From Tanytarsus gracilentus (lineage: Eukaryota > Arthropoda > Insecta > Diptera > Chironomidae), in assembly GCA_038502055.1 (NCBI GenBank), contig JAXRKN010000042.1:1984001-2048000 (forward strand): a stretch of DNA of 64,000 nt. Reading direction: 5' to 3'. This document shows positions 25,901-37,000 of this stretch, one piece after another. Both the position numbers and the translations under genes were made by a program. Each line of letters opens with the position of its first letter. Position 1 is the first letter of the stretch. The notes beneath the pieces are model-generated. The model was given only the letters and a program-made list of their open reading frames with translations, had not been told where the DNA came from and did no database searches.

Positions 25901-28900
25901 CCTTGCACATAAAGCGTGAGAATTCTTCCAATTTATTTACGACTGAATCCTCCTTCTTCACTCTAATAAAGAAAAAATTAAAAGCATCCATAAAGAACGA
26001 AAAAAAAATATATCGACTACTCCAAATTCCTCGTTTTATTGTAACTTCTAATGATTATGGAACGACCAATTGGTCTCAATTTTAAGTTGAATCAAATATT
26101 TTTGAGAAATTAATGAGAAAATATTTTCCGTACAGTAGAGTAACTCTAAAAATATTTTTGAATTTAAAAAATACGTTATAAATGTATCAAATAATTTTCA
26201 AAAACAGAATCCATTGATTCAGGCAGAACAAAGTGTAAGTCAAAGCGGAGCACACGTTAATAAGTGAATCATGCGAATTGCAGAGCATAACAACAACAAC
26301 ATCAGAATAAATGCTGAAGAGGTTGAAACTGAAATAATTACAACCTACGTTATTGTGGTCGTATCGAGTAATAATCGCTTTGCGAATGAGAATTATGAGG
26401 AATCGAATGCTTAAGAAGCTTATGCTGAAATTGTCCTGAAAGAGAATTTCTCGCGAACTCTGCGGTTTGCAGCATAAACGTTTAATACGTCATGGAATTG
26501 TTGTGCAAAATGTGTGTGTGTGTGTGCCTGTATAAATTACATTCATAACTCGAGTAATTTAATGATCAACATAACCTATATTTTTCGGTATATCATAATT
26601 GTTTCAGATGAATCATGACTAAGTCTTCCACATCGCCACTACTTCTCTCTTTTACTCAATCATGCGCTCTTTATACCCGATATTTATTGAGCCTCTCTGG
26701 ATGAATTTTAATACAATGTCGTGATTTTGCTGTGACGACGTCTTTGCCTCAATCGCAATCGTGTGGATATGATGAGAAATCTAAGGGGGAAAAGAGAAGA
26801 AAAGGTCTTCAATCAAATTCTCAGTCATTGCGTTCACTTCTGAGAAGCGAAACAACAGTTGTCCAAGATGAGAGCGCTTTTGTATTAAAAGGTAGAAACG
26901 TCGCCTCCATCAGACAGAAATATGTCATACAAGTGTCATCCGAAAAAAGTATGTAATCTTTCACTATATGTATCCAGCAGCGTGATTTTATGAAAATTTT
27001 ATTCCAACATTCCACTCCTCAGACTCTCAAATACTTCACACATGTCACATCCACATGAGATATGATGAATGTTTTTAATTAAAAGTTTGAGTGACGCGAC
27101 AGCAGCTAAAAAAGAAAAGACCACTAAACTCTTTTATTTTTCGATTAAAAGTAAACCATCCAGAAAGACATCAGTGGATTGCGCTCGATGTCGCAGGGAT
27201 CAAAAAAAATCTCTTGGCAAAAAAATTTAATTTACTTAAAAGAGAACGACAGACAATTGAGTTGTTTTGTTTTAAAAAAAATGCCAATACTGAACCAGTG
27301 AACATTCTTTAACATAAGGAATCGAACCTCAATTTTTAATTTCAAAATGTTTCTAATAATATTTATTATTTTCGCTGTAATGTTCTCACTACAAAATATC
27401 CATCATAAAGCGTAGCATGAAAAAAAGACCAATCAGAGCTGGCAATATGAAATTACTATTGTCACGATACACTTAAATAAATAGCGTATAATTGAAGACG
27501 CCTGTCACACAATTGCCGCTCAAAATGAACGTCATGAGGGCAATAATCAACGTTTTAAGAAGCGTTGAGATTTTCCTCGATTCACTCGATACGCTCCACT
27601 GCCAAAGTGTCGTCGGTGTCTTGAGTCTTCACTCTGCGGTTGTTCTATGAAAAATTCCATTGTCACGCAATGTGGACATAATAAAAAGTGGAAAATAAGA
27701 GCTCGAGTAATGAAATGTCTTCATGGACTTCTGAATTCAATTTTATACACTCACCTGTTCCATCGTCTCTTGACTTCCTCCCCTTTCCTCTCTCACTCAC
27801 TCGTCTTGTGTGTGCACGGTTATAATTATAATTATACGACATGGTATTATTGAGATCTTTATCATATTTCGGTCACTATAAGAAAAATTCTACGGCTATT
27901 TTAAAGACACTCACGGAGGGGACACATCACATCGTCATTATCATTTTCGTTTTTAGATATACAACTAATAAAAATAATAATAATGGAATGAACTCAAATC
28001 GCATCTAGGCGTAACGAATTCATTTTTCCATTTCAATGTCAAATTGAGTGAATGTGCATAAAACATGCTACTCACTTTTTAGTTCACATAAATGATGCAC
28101 CTTAATTAGTCCCCAGGTCTTGTTGCACTTTTATGTTAATCGCGATGCAATTTATGATTTTTATATGCCACAAATTCATATTATATGCTAATTTTGTCAT
28201 ATTTGTTTTTTATTAATATCTAATTATGTGATTGTGTCAAGATTTCTCCATGCTTCATGAGAAAAAAATTGAGAGGCAAATTAAAAGTGTCTCAAAGCAG
28301 AAACAATTGCATTCTAAAGACTTTTCCCAGAACTTGCTTTTGTCTCCTCGAAAAACATCCAACTTTACAATGATGATGATACGAGGTGAGCATCGAAGTT
28401 GATTTGTTTATGAAAAATAAGCATTTTCTCTTTCATGTGGGACAAAGTATAGAAAAAAAAGTTTTAATTCAGCGACAGAAACTCGTGGGACTTTTCACAT
28501 ATTATAAAGAAAATTGCGACTCTACACGGTAATTAATTTTGCATTTCTGAATAATAAAAAACAACTCGTGGGTTCACGATAATTTAAATACCACGACCAT
28601 CCTATGATCTAAATGCCCCAAAAAAAAAATTTCAATCTGATGTGTCTTTTAATGTATATCGTGGTCATTGTCATAGTCATTATTTCTCATTCATTTTGTT
28701 CTGGCTAAATTTTAGCTGGGGTAAATTCAGAACTTATGACTGCTTCATGTCAAAAAATGATGGATTTAGAAAAATACGTTATATTTTTAAAATTATATTT
28801 ATAAACTAGTAACTTAATTTTAAAGTCATATATTTTGACCTAACCAGCGCACTCAACCTTCATTAATATGAAAATTACCATTTTCTAGAGTGGACGGAAA

Positions 28901-29790
28901 TGGTCAGTCTTCACACACACTCTCTGTGAATATTCTGATCTGCTCGCATGGTTTAATTATCTAAGAAGGAAGGTTCTTAACGAAATTAGATTATTAATAA
29001 TTATTCTCTCTTTTGCTCTCTCGATTTAAAAGCATAAAATAAGTGAGAGTTGAAATTTCCTTGGGAAGTAAAAAAAAAGTGTTAATAATTCTCACAAATG
29101 GGTGTAGTTATGAAAATTGTAACTGATTAAATTTTTGATTTTAATCAACTTCCGATAAATTTATTTTACCATCAATTAATTCATAATATCGCTCAACGGA
29201 AGCGAATTAATGTCACACATCGTTCCGATTATCGGTTCTCATGTGTGAGAGTGAGATCGTTGATATTTTGAACATCTTTTATTCAAATTACTTTTTAAAA
29301 AAATTAAGTTAAAAATGTTATAAAGAATTCTTTGTGAGATTTTAAAATAATTTGATAAATTTAAAAAAGTTTTATATTTTTTTTTGATTAAAAAATATAC
29401 AAACAAATATTTTCTGTTTTCGCTCTCGATCGTTGGCTTATGAATTTTCAGTGGTGGAGAAGAATTTTAAACGCTGATCGTGAATTATTCTTCAAGCTCC
29501 GCATCTACACCCATGTTTATTTTCTTTCCATAACTTTTGTATATTTTTCCTCTCGCGCCACATTCTCTCAAAGTTTATTTTGCAATATATCGGTCGATGA
29601 CAATTGACGAGAATTTTCTTCATACACATCTGCATACGCTTTACATACAGCCAAAGAAATTTCTCTCAGACACTTTAAGTAAAATGTTGACTCTTCCTGA
29701 TATTATTCGACAGAATATTTATTGATTGTGAGCGGTTGAGGAGAACCGGAATTTTTGGTGGAAAAAAAATTTAACGTAAAAAACCAGAAC
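19990..29790. other. Gene-poor AT-rich DNA, no supported gene
   Basis: Nearly 10 kb with no firm coding region. Small items: a CACGTG E-box at 20160-20165 upstream of the succinyl-CoA ligase start; a 9-bp stem hairpin (TTTTACGAT, 5-nt loop) at 21276-21298; a minus-strand frame at 21746-21973 that ends at a GTAAGT but has no supported start or partner exon; a CA tract near 25390; a (TG)8 tract at 26511-26526; a 41-codon frame with a CAAAATG start context at 27525-27650. Otherwise A/T runs and GAGA-like motifs only. Confidence 0.5.
27525..27650 (+). other. Candidate 41-residue small ORF
   Basis: ATG in a CAAAATG context opens a 41-codon frame ending TGA. The peptide (starting MNVMRAIINVLRSVEIFLDS) mixes residues like a real protein and sits in a GC-richer patch, but there is no recognised domain, promoter or poly(A) signal. 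Random frames of this size are common, so support is weak. Confidence 0.2.
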
Positions 29791-29820
29791 TATAAAAAAA
29801 TCTGCGTCAAGTTCTCATTC
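29791..29820 (+). promoter_or_regulatory. TATA box and initiator of the small membrane-protein gene
   Basis: TATAAAAAAA at 29791-29800 is followed about 25 bases later by TCATTC, an arthropod-type initiator, giving a predicted start near 29816 and a 5' leader of about 140 bases before the ATG at 29954. Confidence 0.5.
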
Positions 29821-29953
29821 CGTGAGAACCTTTAAGACAGAAAGAAGCGCAGCAAAAAATAAATAAAATTTTGTAAGTGAATCATATTTAAATTACGGTA
29901 TAGCAATTTTTCGTGTAACAATCAGCATCAGACAGACAGAAGAGAAACACAAC

Positions 29954-30262
29954 ATGAAAGTCAGTCTCATTTTAATGAGTGCCGTCTTGATCAGCATTGC
30001 ACAATCGAAAGTAACGAGTGCCTCAAGCGATTCTAGTGTCCAAACAAATCAATCAGAGTCTGAAACCGTGATTAAGCCACCAAGAAGAGATTATAAAGAC
30101 GAAGCGCAACATAACAAGAAGGTGAAAAATATAAGAAGTGCGGAAAATTGGATAGCTCTCACTTGCCTCGCACTCAGCATCATCGCCTTACTGATTCTCT
30201 TCATCATTGTTGTACATTTGAAATCACGACAGAAATCTGATTTGCTTTATTTGTATGCATAG
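29954..30262 (+). CDS. Small secretory-pathway protein with one transmembrane helix
   Basis: Single-exon frame of 102 residues. Residues 1 to about 18 (MKVSLILMSAVLISIAQS) form a signal peptide; a polar serine/glutamate-rich segment follows (about 20-65); a strong hydrophobic helix at about 67-88 (WIALTCLALSIIALLILFII) ends in VVHLKSRQKS and a short tail. This predicts a type I membrane protein with a short lumenal or extracellular part and a cytosolic tail of about 14 residues. The ATG has an AACATGA context, a TATA/initiator pair sits upstream and AATAAA lies at 30411-30416, so the unit looks complete. I do not recognise the family. The next gene, a secreted LRR protein, starts only about 250 bp downstream on the same strand. 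Confidence 0.7.
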   Translation: MKVSLILMSAVLISIAQSKVTSASSDSSVQTNQSESETVIKPPRRDYKDEAQHNKKVKNIRSAENWIALTCLALSIIALLILFIIVVHLKSRQKSDLLYLYA

Positions 30263-30410
30263 TGCGGCCATTATGGTGATTTAATTCTGTAAACGTGATT
30301 TTCTAAAAATTACTTAACGATTGTTATTGAGTAAGAAGAAGTGTGTGATAATAAGGCAAAATTTGTGTAATGCAACAAGTATACGATGAGCATAGTTTGA
30401 GTCTTATCGC

Positions 30411-30416
30411 AATAAA
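30411..30416 (+). terminator. Poly(A) signal of the small membrane-protein gene
   Basis: AATAAA 149 bases after the stop codon and only 40 bases before the TATA box of the next gene. Confidence 0.65.
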
Positions 30417-30455
30417 ATATTTTTAATCGCATGCGGTCACATTTTTTTCGATCTT

Positions 30456-30462
30456 TATATAG
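30456..30462 (+). promoter_or_regulatory. TATA box of the LRR gene
   Basis: TATATAG lies 54 bases before the proposed ATG at 30510, predicting transcription from about 30485 and a very short 5' leader. Confidence 0.5.
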
Positions 30463-30509
30463 GGGTCATTTTGAAATGATTGAAGAATCAAAAAAATAAA
30501 TATTTAAAA

Positions 30510-31807
30510 ATGAAGTGAGTGCACACAGAATAAATTCAACCCAATTTTTAATCAAATATTTTTAAAGACACATTTTCATCATATGGCTGACCCATATCTT
30601 TGTGACATTAAAAAATGGTCAATGTCAATTCGCGACAAATTTCAAGTGCAACGAAAGCAAACAATCTTATGAATACCGAATGGACGTGAGAAATTATGTT
30701 AATGAATTGTCTGAATATGTTAACCTGCAAAAAATGGCAAATTTGGATTTAAGTGGAATCGGAATTGGATTTTTGAGTGAAGAAGAACTATCTGGAAATT
30801 CCTACAAAAACATTGCGTCATTAAATCTTTCGCAAAATGTGGTAAAGGAAATCAACTTTAGTCTCGTGCTTCGCTATTTAAAATTGCAAAATTTAGACTT
30901 GAGCATTAACTGCTTAACATCCCTCGACATTCGACATCGAATCGCTTTCAAAAATCTTTTGACACTTAACGTAAGTCGAAACTCAATATCGTCCATTAAT
31001 CCATTCGTATTCGCCAACATATCGCTCGAAATTGTCGACTTATCCTTCAATCGACTCTTGAGTTTCCTCGCCGCTGACTTCGAAATAAAGCAATTGCACA
31101 TCACCGATAATAGACTAACACAAATTGAAATTGATTCGAAACATCATAAAGAGCTGAAACTTCTCGATGCGAGCAACAATGACCTAAAGATATTTCAAAT
31201 CAATGTCGATTTGAACAATTTGGTATTGTCGGGCAATCAGCTCACTATGGACGAGTATTTTTCAATCAGAAACGTTTATGGAACATTAGATCTGTCGAGA
31301 AACCATATCAGTGAATTCAATTGGAAATACATAACCTGCACTACAAATCTCAATCTTGCTCGCAATTACATTACCGTGTTTCAAGTCGAGTGTCCAGCAA
31401 ATAAGAGGTTTGAAAAGTAGGGGGTGGGACGCTGGGTTGTTTTAATTATTAATTGATGATAATTTAATAAACTATTCTTGAACTGATGACATCAAAAAAA
31501 TAATTAATGCCTCAGTGTCCCACCCCCTTTGATCAGGTTCCAACGTGTAAAGCGATTGAATTTGGACGGAAATTTTATGTGCAATCTCGATCATGTGCTC
31601 GCCATCTTCAAGTGTTTACCAAATCTCAAATTCATTAGCGCAATGCATAACAATCTGAATAAGGTACAGCAAAGTGATTTGAAAGCTACGCTCAGAAGAT
31701 TGCAAGTTCACTCACAAATTTTTGATTACGATGCCGTTCGGGTGATCCCTCTCGAATGCCATGACGAAGATTGCGTTGCTTTCAATATTTTTCACCAGAA
31801 AAATTGA
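30510..31807 (+). CDS. Secreted leucine-rich-repeat protein
   Basis: Three exons: 30510-30514 (only ATGAA), 30568-31407 and 31537-31807, total 371 residues. The tiny first exon abuts a GTGAGT donor; the acceptor at 30567 restores a frame that otherwise has no ATG, and yields a textbook signal peptide (MKHIFIIWLTHIFVTLKNGQ followed by C). The second intron runs from GTTTGA to CAG and keeps frame (NKRFQRVKRLNL). About ten LRR units follow (for example LDLSGIGIG, LNLSQNVVKEI, LNVSRNSISSI, VDLSFNRLL, LDLSRNHISEF), with flanking cysteines near the N-terminus and a CHDEDC motif near the C-terminus. No transmembrane helix or GPI-like tail is seen. It resembles the secreted LRR proteins of flies, including mosquito LRIM-type immune proteins, but assignment to that family is inference. 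AATAAA is at 31834-31839. Confidence 0.85.
31420..31527. mobile_element. Small TIR element or hairpin inside an LRR-gene intron
   Basis: Within the 129-bp second intron, GGGGGTGGGACGCTG (31420-31434) and CAGTGTCCCACCCCC (31513-31527) are reverse complements with one mismatch; TTAATTATT-like sequence continues the symmetry inward. The G/C-rich ends stand out in AT-rich DNA. A MITE-like insertion of about 108 bp is one reading. The other is a stem bringing the splice sites together, since the repeats lie 12 and 9 bases from the intron ends. No clean target duplication is adjacent. Confidence 0.6.
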
Positions 31808-31833
31808 GTTGTGAAAGTAATCCAGGTGATTTC

Positions 31834-31839
31834 AATAAA
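31834..31839 (+). terminator. Poly(A) signal of the LRR gene
   Basis: AATAAA 26 bases after the TGA stop at 31805-31807. Confidence 0.7.
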
Positions 31840-32733
31840 AAAAAGGAAAGGCATTAGTGGAGAAAAAAAATTATGAGATTCATTTTTCATTCGCCTATAA
31901 AAATGATTTGATACTTTTTTTCCTTAAATTTTATATCTCTTTTTTTTGATGGCGAAAGGACGGGATGGAAAATTCTAAATTGAGTTACGAAAAATTCACT
32001 CAAACGAGGGACGATAAAGGCCTGAATATAAAAAATCCATGCATCATCCTCTCTTTTTTGTATGGAGATTTTTATGTAAGTGGAAAGTGCGGAAAATGGC
32101 CAGATGCTTTTTCAGTGGAAAAAAAAGGTTTTGAATGAAATTGATTGATATTTTCATCGAACACATACCTTTTTGCTGAAAGTCATAATGCTGATGATTC
32201 TTTCGATATTGCCGAATTAATAAAGTGGATTAAAAATTGTAGATTGTTCACATCGAGTTGATACACACAAAAGGGATAGAGAGAGATGAAAAAAATCTAT
32301 AAAGCATTCAAAACCCAATTGATGGAAAGCACATAAATGGATTTTTATCAATCAGCCGTAGCTTATGCCACTCTTCAACGAGTGGAATTTTTTTAACACG
32401 CTTCAATCTCTCATCTATCGTTCCACTTCAGTCATCCTTCGGGTGTAATTCAGATGACATGAGTGTGATATGAAAATTAATTGAATGTCAGGATGATTTT
32501 GTCAATTAAGGTCCTTGTTATTTTTGAATTAAATTTTTCAGTTAAATTCTCCACACTTTTCAATAAATAAAAATTCTTTCGCATGAATTTTGAGTGTGCA
32601 GAATTGTGCAATGGAAACATATCAAAAGTAAATCAGTATTGCGCTCGAAGGCACAAAATGAATATGAAAAGTTGAGGATAATAAGATTTAAACTGTCTCG
32701 GCAAAAAGCGACTGAAGAAGGGCTTTTAAAATG
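31840..32733. other. AT-rich spacer, nothing recognised
   Basis: Between the LRR gene and the retroelement-like insertion. The frame 32594-32800, lysine/arginine-rich, crosses the left copy of the insertion-site duplication and begins on a non-ATG codon, so I do not treat it as a gene. Confidence 0.6.
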
Positions 32734-34020
32734 TCAAATGCGGCTTAAGCGATTGTCGAAAAAAAGTTGTTCGCCCCTCTGGGTAAACAAAACAAAATAA
32801 TTTAATTTACCTTTTTTAAAGTGTTTAAGTGTGTTTTTAAAAATAAAAGTTACTTATTTCCTGTAGTTAAGTCATCAATCTATCGTTGTGTCATCGAGTT
32901 TTAATTAAGTAGGTAAAAGCGAGAATAGTGAAAGAAAATTTAAATTTTTTTTAAAATTAATTTTATTTTAATGCGTTTAAATGAAGAATTACTCACTCAT
33001 TTTGCTTAAAAGTGGTTAGTCAATCACTTAATATTATTGTTACATTGAAATGATAAAAATCGAAAATTTAAAAAAGTTTTTTTGATTCAACTGATCTTTT
33101 CTGATTTTATAAATTGTTATAACCTCAAAAATTCTTTATTTCTCAAACTTTAGTATTCATGCGTTCGATTTTTCTCCTTTCTTTTATCTCAGAGATTTTA
33201 AGTTTTCATTACACATGCGTAACGAAAAAATTGTTTAAAATTAAATTAGATTAAATTCTCTATATAGGTTTTATTGTTTTTATTATTTTATATATTTATA
33301 TATTTTCAAATATACTCGTTAAATTGGTTCTTCACATTGAAGTTACTTATTTATATAATTTTCGTTGGTATCCAGCAAAACCAACTGTTAATCCTAGTGA
33401 CACAGTTGAGGAAGGAAGAGTTTATAAATTTTTGTTTTATGTTTGTTTGTTTTGTAATGTGGGTGGGCCAGTGCCTAACAGCTTGTCAGGACTGAGGAAG
33501 GTTGTAGTGGCGGTAACTTTTATACAATGCCGTCGAAACCACCTTTGATTTAATTTATTTTTCCAACTGCAATCGTAAGATTCAGTTGAGGCTGTGCTTA
33601 GTTGGAAACACTCAATGAGCGACTACAAGACTGTGTACAGCTGTTATTATTTCCGTTATGGGTAACAACGTCCAGATAGTTGGGTCTCCATGCTGGACGT
33701 CCATAACGTTTTATTTATTTATCTACGAAGAGGGGTTGTTCGATCGCTAGTATGTCTTTCTCAAGACGTATGTTGCAGCTCCCGAGGTGGGCGATTCCCG
33801 CGGGGACGTCCATTGTTGAGGGGGAAAAAAGGGGTATTTATACTCTATTCTTAAGAGTAATCTTAAGAGTTCTGCATGGTTACGTTTTAAACCTTAACCT
33901 GGCTTTTGAGCTATGGAAAAGGAAACAAAAACGGGCGCGTCCATCCTGGTAACTCCAGAGTGCTACCTCTTTGTCATCTATCTATCTATCTATCTATCAA
34001 ATGCGGCTTAAGCGATTGTC
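32734..34020. mobile_element. Retrotransposon-like insertion with 24-bp target duplication
   Basis: The 24-bp sequence TCAAATGCGGCTTAAGCG plus ATTGTC occurs exactly twice, at 32734-32757 and 33997-34020, bounding about 1.24 kb. Just before the right copy is a (TATC)n tract (about 33974-33998). A long target duplication plus a simple-repeat tail is typical of target-primed reverse transcription by a non-LTR retrotransposon with the 3' end at right. The right half (33360-33960) is clearly more GC-rich than its surroundings, for example GTGGGTGGGCCAGTGCC and GCGGGGACGTCC patches. I find no intact ORF and no reverse-transcriptase motif, so it is a 5'-truncated or SINE-like copy carrying mainly a 3' untranslated region. 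The family is not recognised. Confidence 0.75.
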
Positions 34021-37000
34021 ATTTCCTTGTCATATATTCACGAAAAAAACGAAGATAATTCTGTCGAGTCTGCGAAATTTGCCTCGAAGCTGTTAATTAT
34101 CTTTCTTCGATTCTCTTACTAACGATGATGTGTTCAAAAGAATTTCATGAAAGTAAATTAAGATGAAAAATAATTGAAGTGCGCAGAGTTTTTTGTGGCG
34201 TGATTAGGTTGGCTGGGTAATTATAAATTTTTTAAAGGTATAAATCTGGTGAGTTATGTGTGTGTAATTTTTTTTCAAGCCGTGCGAGATTGTTTAGCTT
34301 TTAATTTTCGCCTCTACTTCTGTTGTATATAATTTTCAATCCACAGGTATAGTTTATCTGTACACATATATTTTTTTGTGCGAAGAACTTTTAAGAAGAG
34401 TTAAAATTGAGAGATGTGCTTAAGTGGCGAGTGATTTATATTTAAATAATAATCGAAGGTGTTAAAATTCCAAACTAAAATCATTTCACTCGGCTGCCAT
34501 ATGGCCTCTTTTGGTCTATCCTTCTACTTCGCTATTGCTCAATTTTGTTGTGTGAAAAAAGATGAAGAATTACCTCAAACCCATCAATCGACATGCCGAA
34601 ATCATAAAGTGATGTTTACCGATTTCCTCCAACTATATTCTGGCAATGCTCTTAAAATTGTCTTTACTCGCTCTCGACCACTCACACCTCGCATATGGAA
34701 CTAGAACAATTTTTTCTTAATGCACAATCATACTTGAATGATTATCTTTCATTCTTTTGTGGTTTTTTAACGCGTCGAAAGTCGCACATGTGTGTGAGAA
34801 ATGAGCAATTATGATGGTCATGTAATTGCGGAAAATAACTAGACAAATTATTTTCGCATCATTGCAAATTTTTGAGGAAAAATAAGAGTGACTTGGGTTC
34901 TATGAACTTTAGTTCATTTCTCGATAAAATATTTTTAGAACCTTTTATTTGTATTCAAATTTCATACTAATTTTTTTAAATCAAAAATATTTTAAAAATA
35001 TTTTTAATCATTTTAAAATTCAGCAAAACTTTTCTAAACATTTCCAACAGTCTTCAATTCTTCATAAATATCCCACCTTATGGCACAACATAATCGTATA
35101 GAAATTCGCTCATGTTCAATTTGATTAACAGTCATCTGATTTTTCATCCTAGCTGTTGCTTCAATCGTTAACCATATTGTAACGATGTCGAACGAGAAGG
35201 AAACATTTTCATCTCGATGCAATTATACTCTCCCGTCTCTTTTTCTCTCTTCCATTCAGCATGTTTTCAATCATGAAACAAATGGCATGGTCATGCTCTT
35301 GTGAATTTTTTTTTCTGAAATAAATTTATTTATTTCTTTGGATACTTTTCAGCCTGCAATGACTTTAACTGTCATCAATGATACAGAAAATATTGAAAGA
35401 AGTCTCTCGCTTTCGATACATGATCGAAAATATTGGTTTTCGCTCACAATGTGTTCCTCATATTCTCATATTGCGATGCAATGTGCCGACAGCAATACAT
35501 TTTTATTCGCACTTTACTCGAATATTTTAACGCGCGTTCGGCTTTTGTCTTTTCTTCCTCGCGCATTTCTTCTTACATCTCTCGCATTATTATTTATTGC
35601 TTAACTTGCCATGCGGATGATACTGAAGAGTCTCCCTGTGAATGAACATTGTACATTGGGAAAGTGATAAATTCAATTCAATGACAATATGAAAATTGCA
35701 ATATGCGGACATATGGTTAGAACAACGGCGAAGGAAGAGAGAAAAAGAATTTTATTGTTTCATCTTTCATGAAACTTATGAATCAATTTTTACTCAGCAT
35801 GGTTTCGCTCTCAATTGAAAACTGGAATGTTGAAAGTTAAAATGTATTTATTGAAGCGGAGTCAAAAAGGCAGCGGAAGTTTGAGAAATATTTTTAATAA
35901 TTTTAAATAAATTAAAATATAACGGTTAATTTTAAATAAAATTTAAATGCTAATTTTTATTTTTTAATAAAAATTCAAGGGGTGAGAAATTAATTATTTT
36001 TAAGCTCTGAAGTTTTAACGACTTAAAAAATCTGGCTAAAAAATTAAATTTAGAGCAATCTTGAAAGTTTCAATCTCTTTTCCTCGCTTTAAGACCCAAG
36101 CAATTAATGAAACACATAACAAGAAGAAAACATCGTGTGTATAATTTTTGAGCGCCTTTTAATGTGTGGAATTATTGATAATCAATCATTACATTATCAA
36201 CTGAACTTTTTTTCTCTTTTCTGTGAAATTTTCAGGCGAATCTTTCACGCGGCGTGTACCTTAATGATGATGTACACATTTTTAACTCTCTTGTAAACAC
36301 GCTCGAATATTTTTTTCGGTCAATTTTAGGCTGGGTGTGAGAACTATCGAACCTATAATTACATCATCAATTCATTACTTAAACAAGTGAACAAACATTT
36401 AACAATTTTCGTCTTGCTTCTCTCTTTGTGCTCGAGTTAGTAAGGTAACGAAAACTTAACATATTTAATAATAAATGTGTATCATTAAGTGCTCTCGCAT
36501 TCTCGTGATTCTAAGTGAAAATTCAAAAAAAATCACCCGAAGGCGAGACGACGTTACACAAAAAAATGTCTTCTCAACTCTTTTTTATTTAAATTTGAAT
36601 TTTTCTGTTTACAAATGAAGCGACTTCCTTTTGGGTTTATAATAGAAAGATTACAATAGTGTGGTGTGTTAATAATAGACGACACAAGACATCATTCTGT
36701 CGCCAAATAATCGTAAACTTATTGTTTACTCTAGATCAGTTTTCTGTTTACTATTTTTCATGTCATAACACCCATTCAGAATCTGATTTTGTTTACATAA
36801 TTCACGTTCATTCGCTTTTGTCACTTTTGAAGAAATAAAATCATGTTCACTCACATATTTTTCCTTCTTGTTAGCATTATGAATTTTTTTACGTCTCTTA
36901 ACATGTGGAGCACGTTACAGACTCGGAATAATTGTAAACAAAGTTATTCAAGATGTAAAGTAATATAAATTATTTCATGTGTCTCTCTCGCGTAATCGAT

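Noticed and set aside
26732..26956. GC-richer plus-strand frame of 74 codons
   Set aside because: Begins just after a stop with a non-ATG codon; no acceptor or partner exon could be supported.
27315..27335. GGTTCGATTCC on the minus strand, a tRNA T-arm/B-box match
   Set aside because: No acceptor stem, anticodon arm or A-box at the right distance; the T stem is only three pairs.
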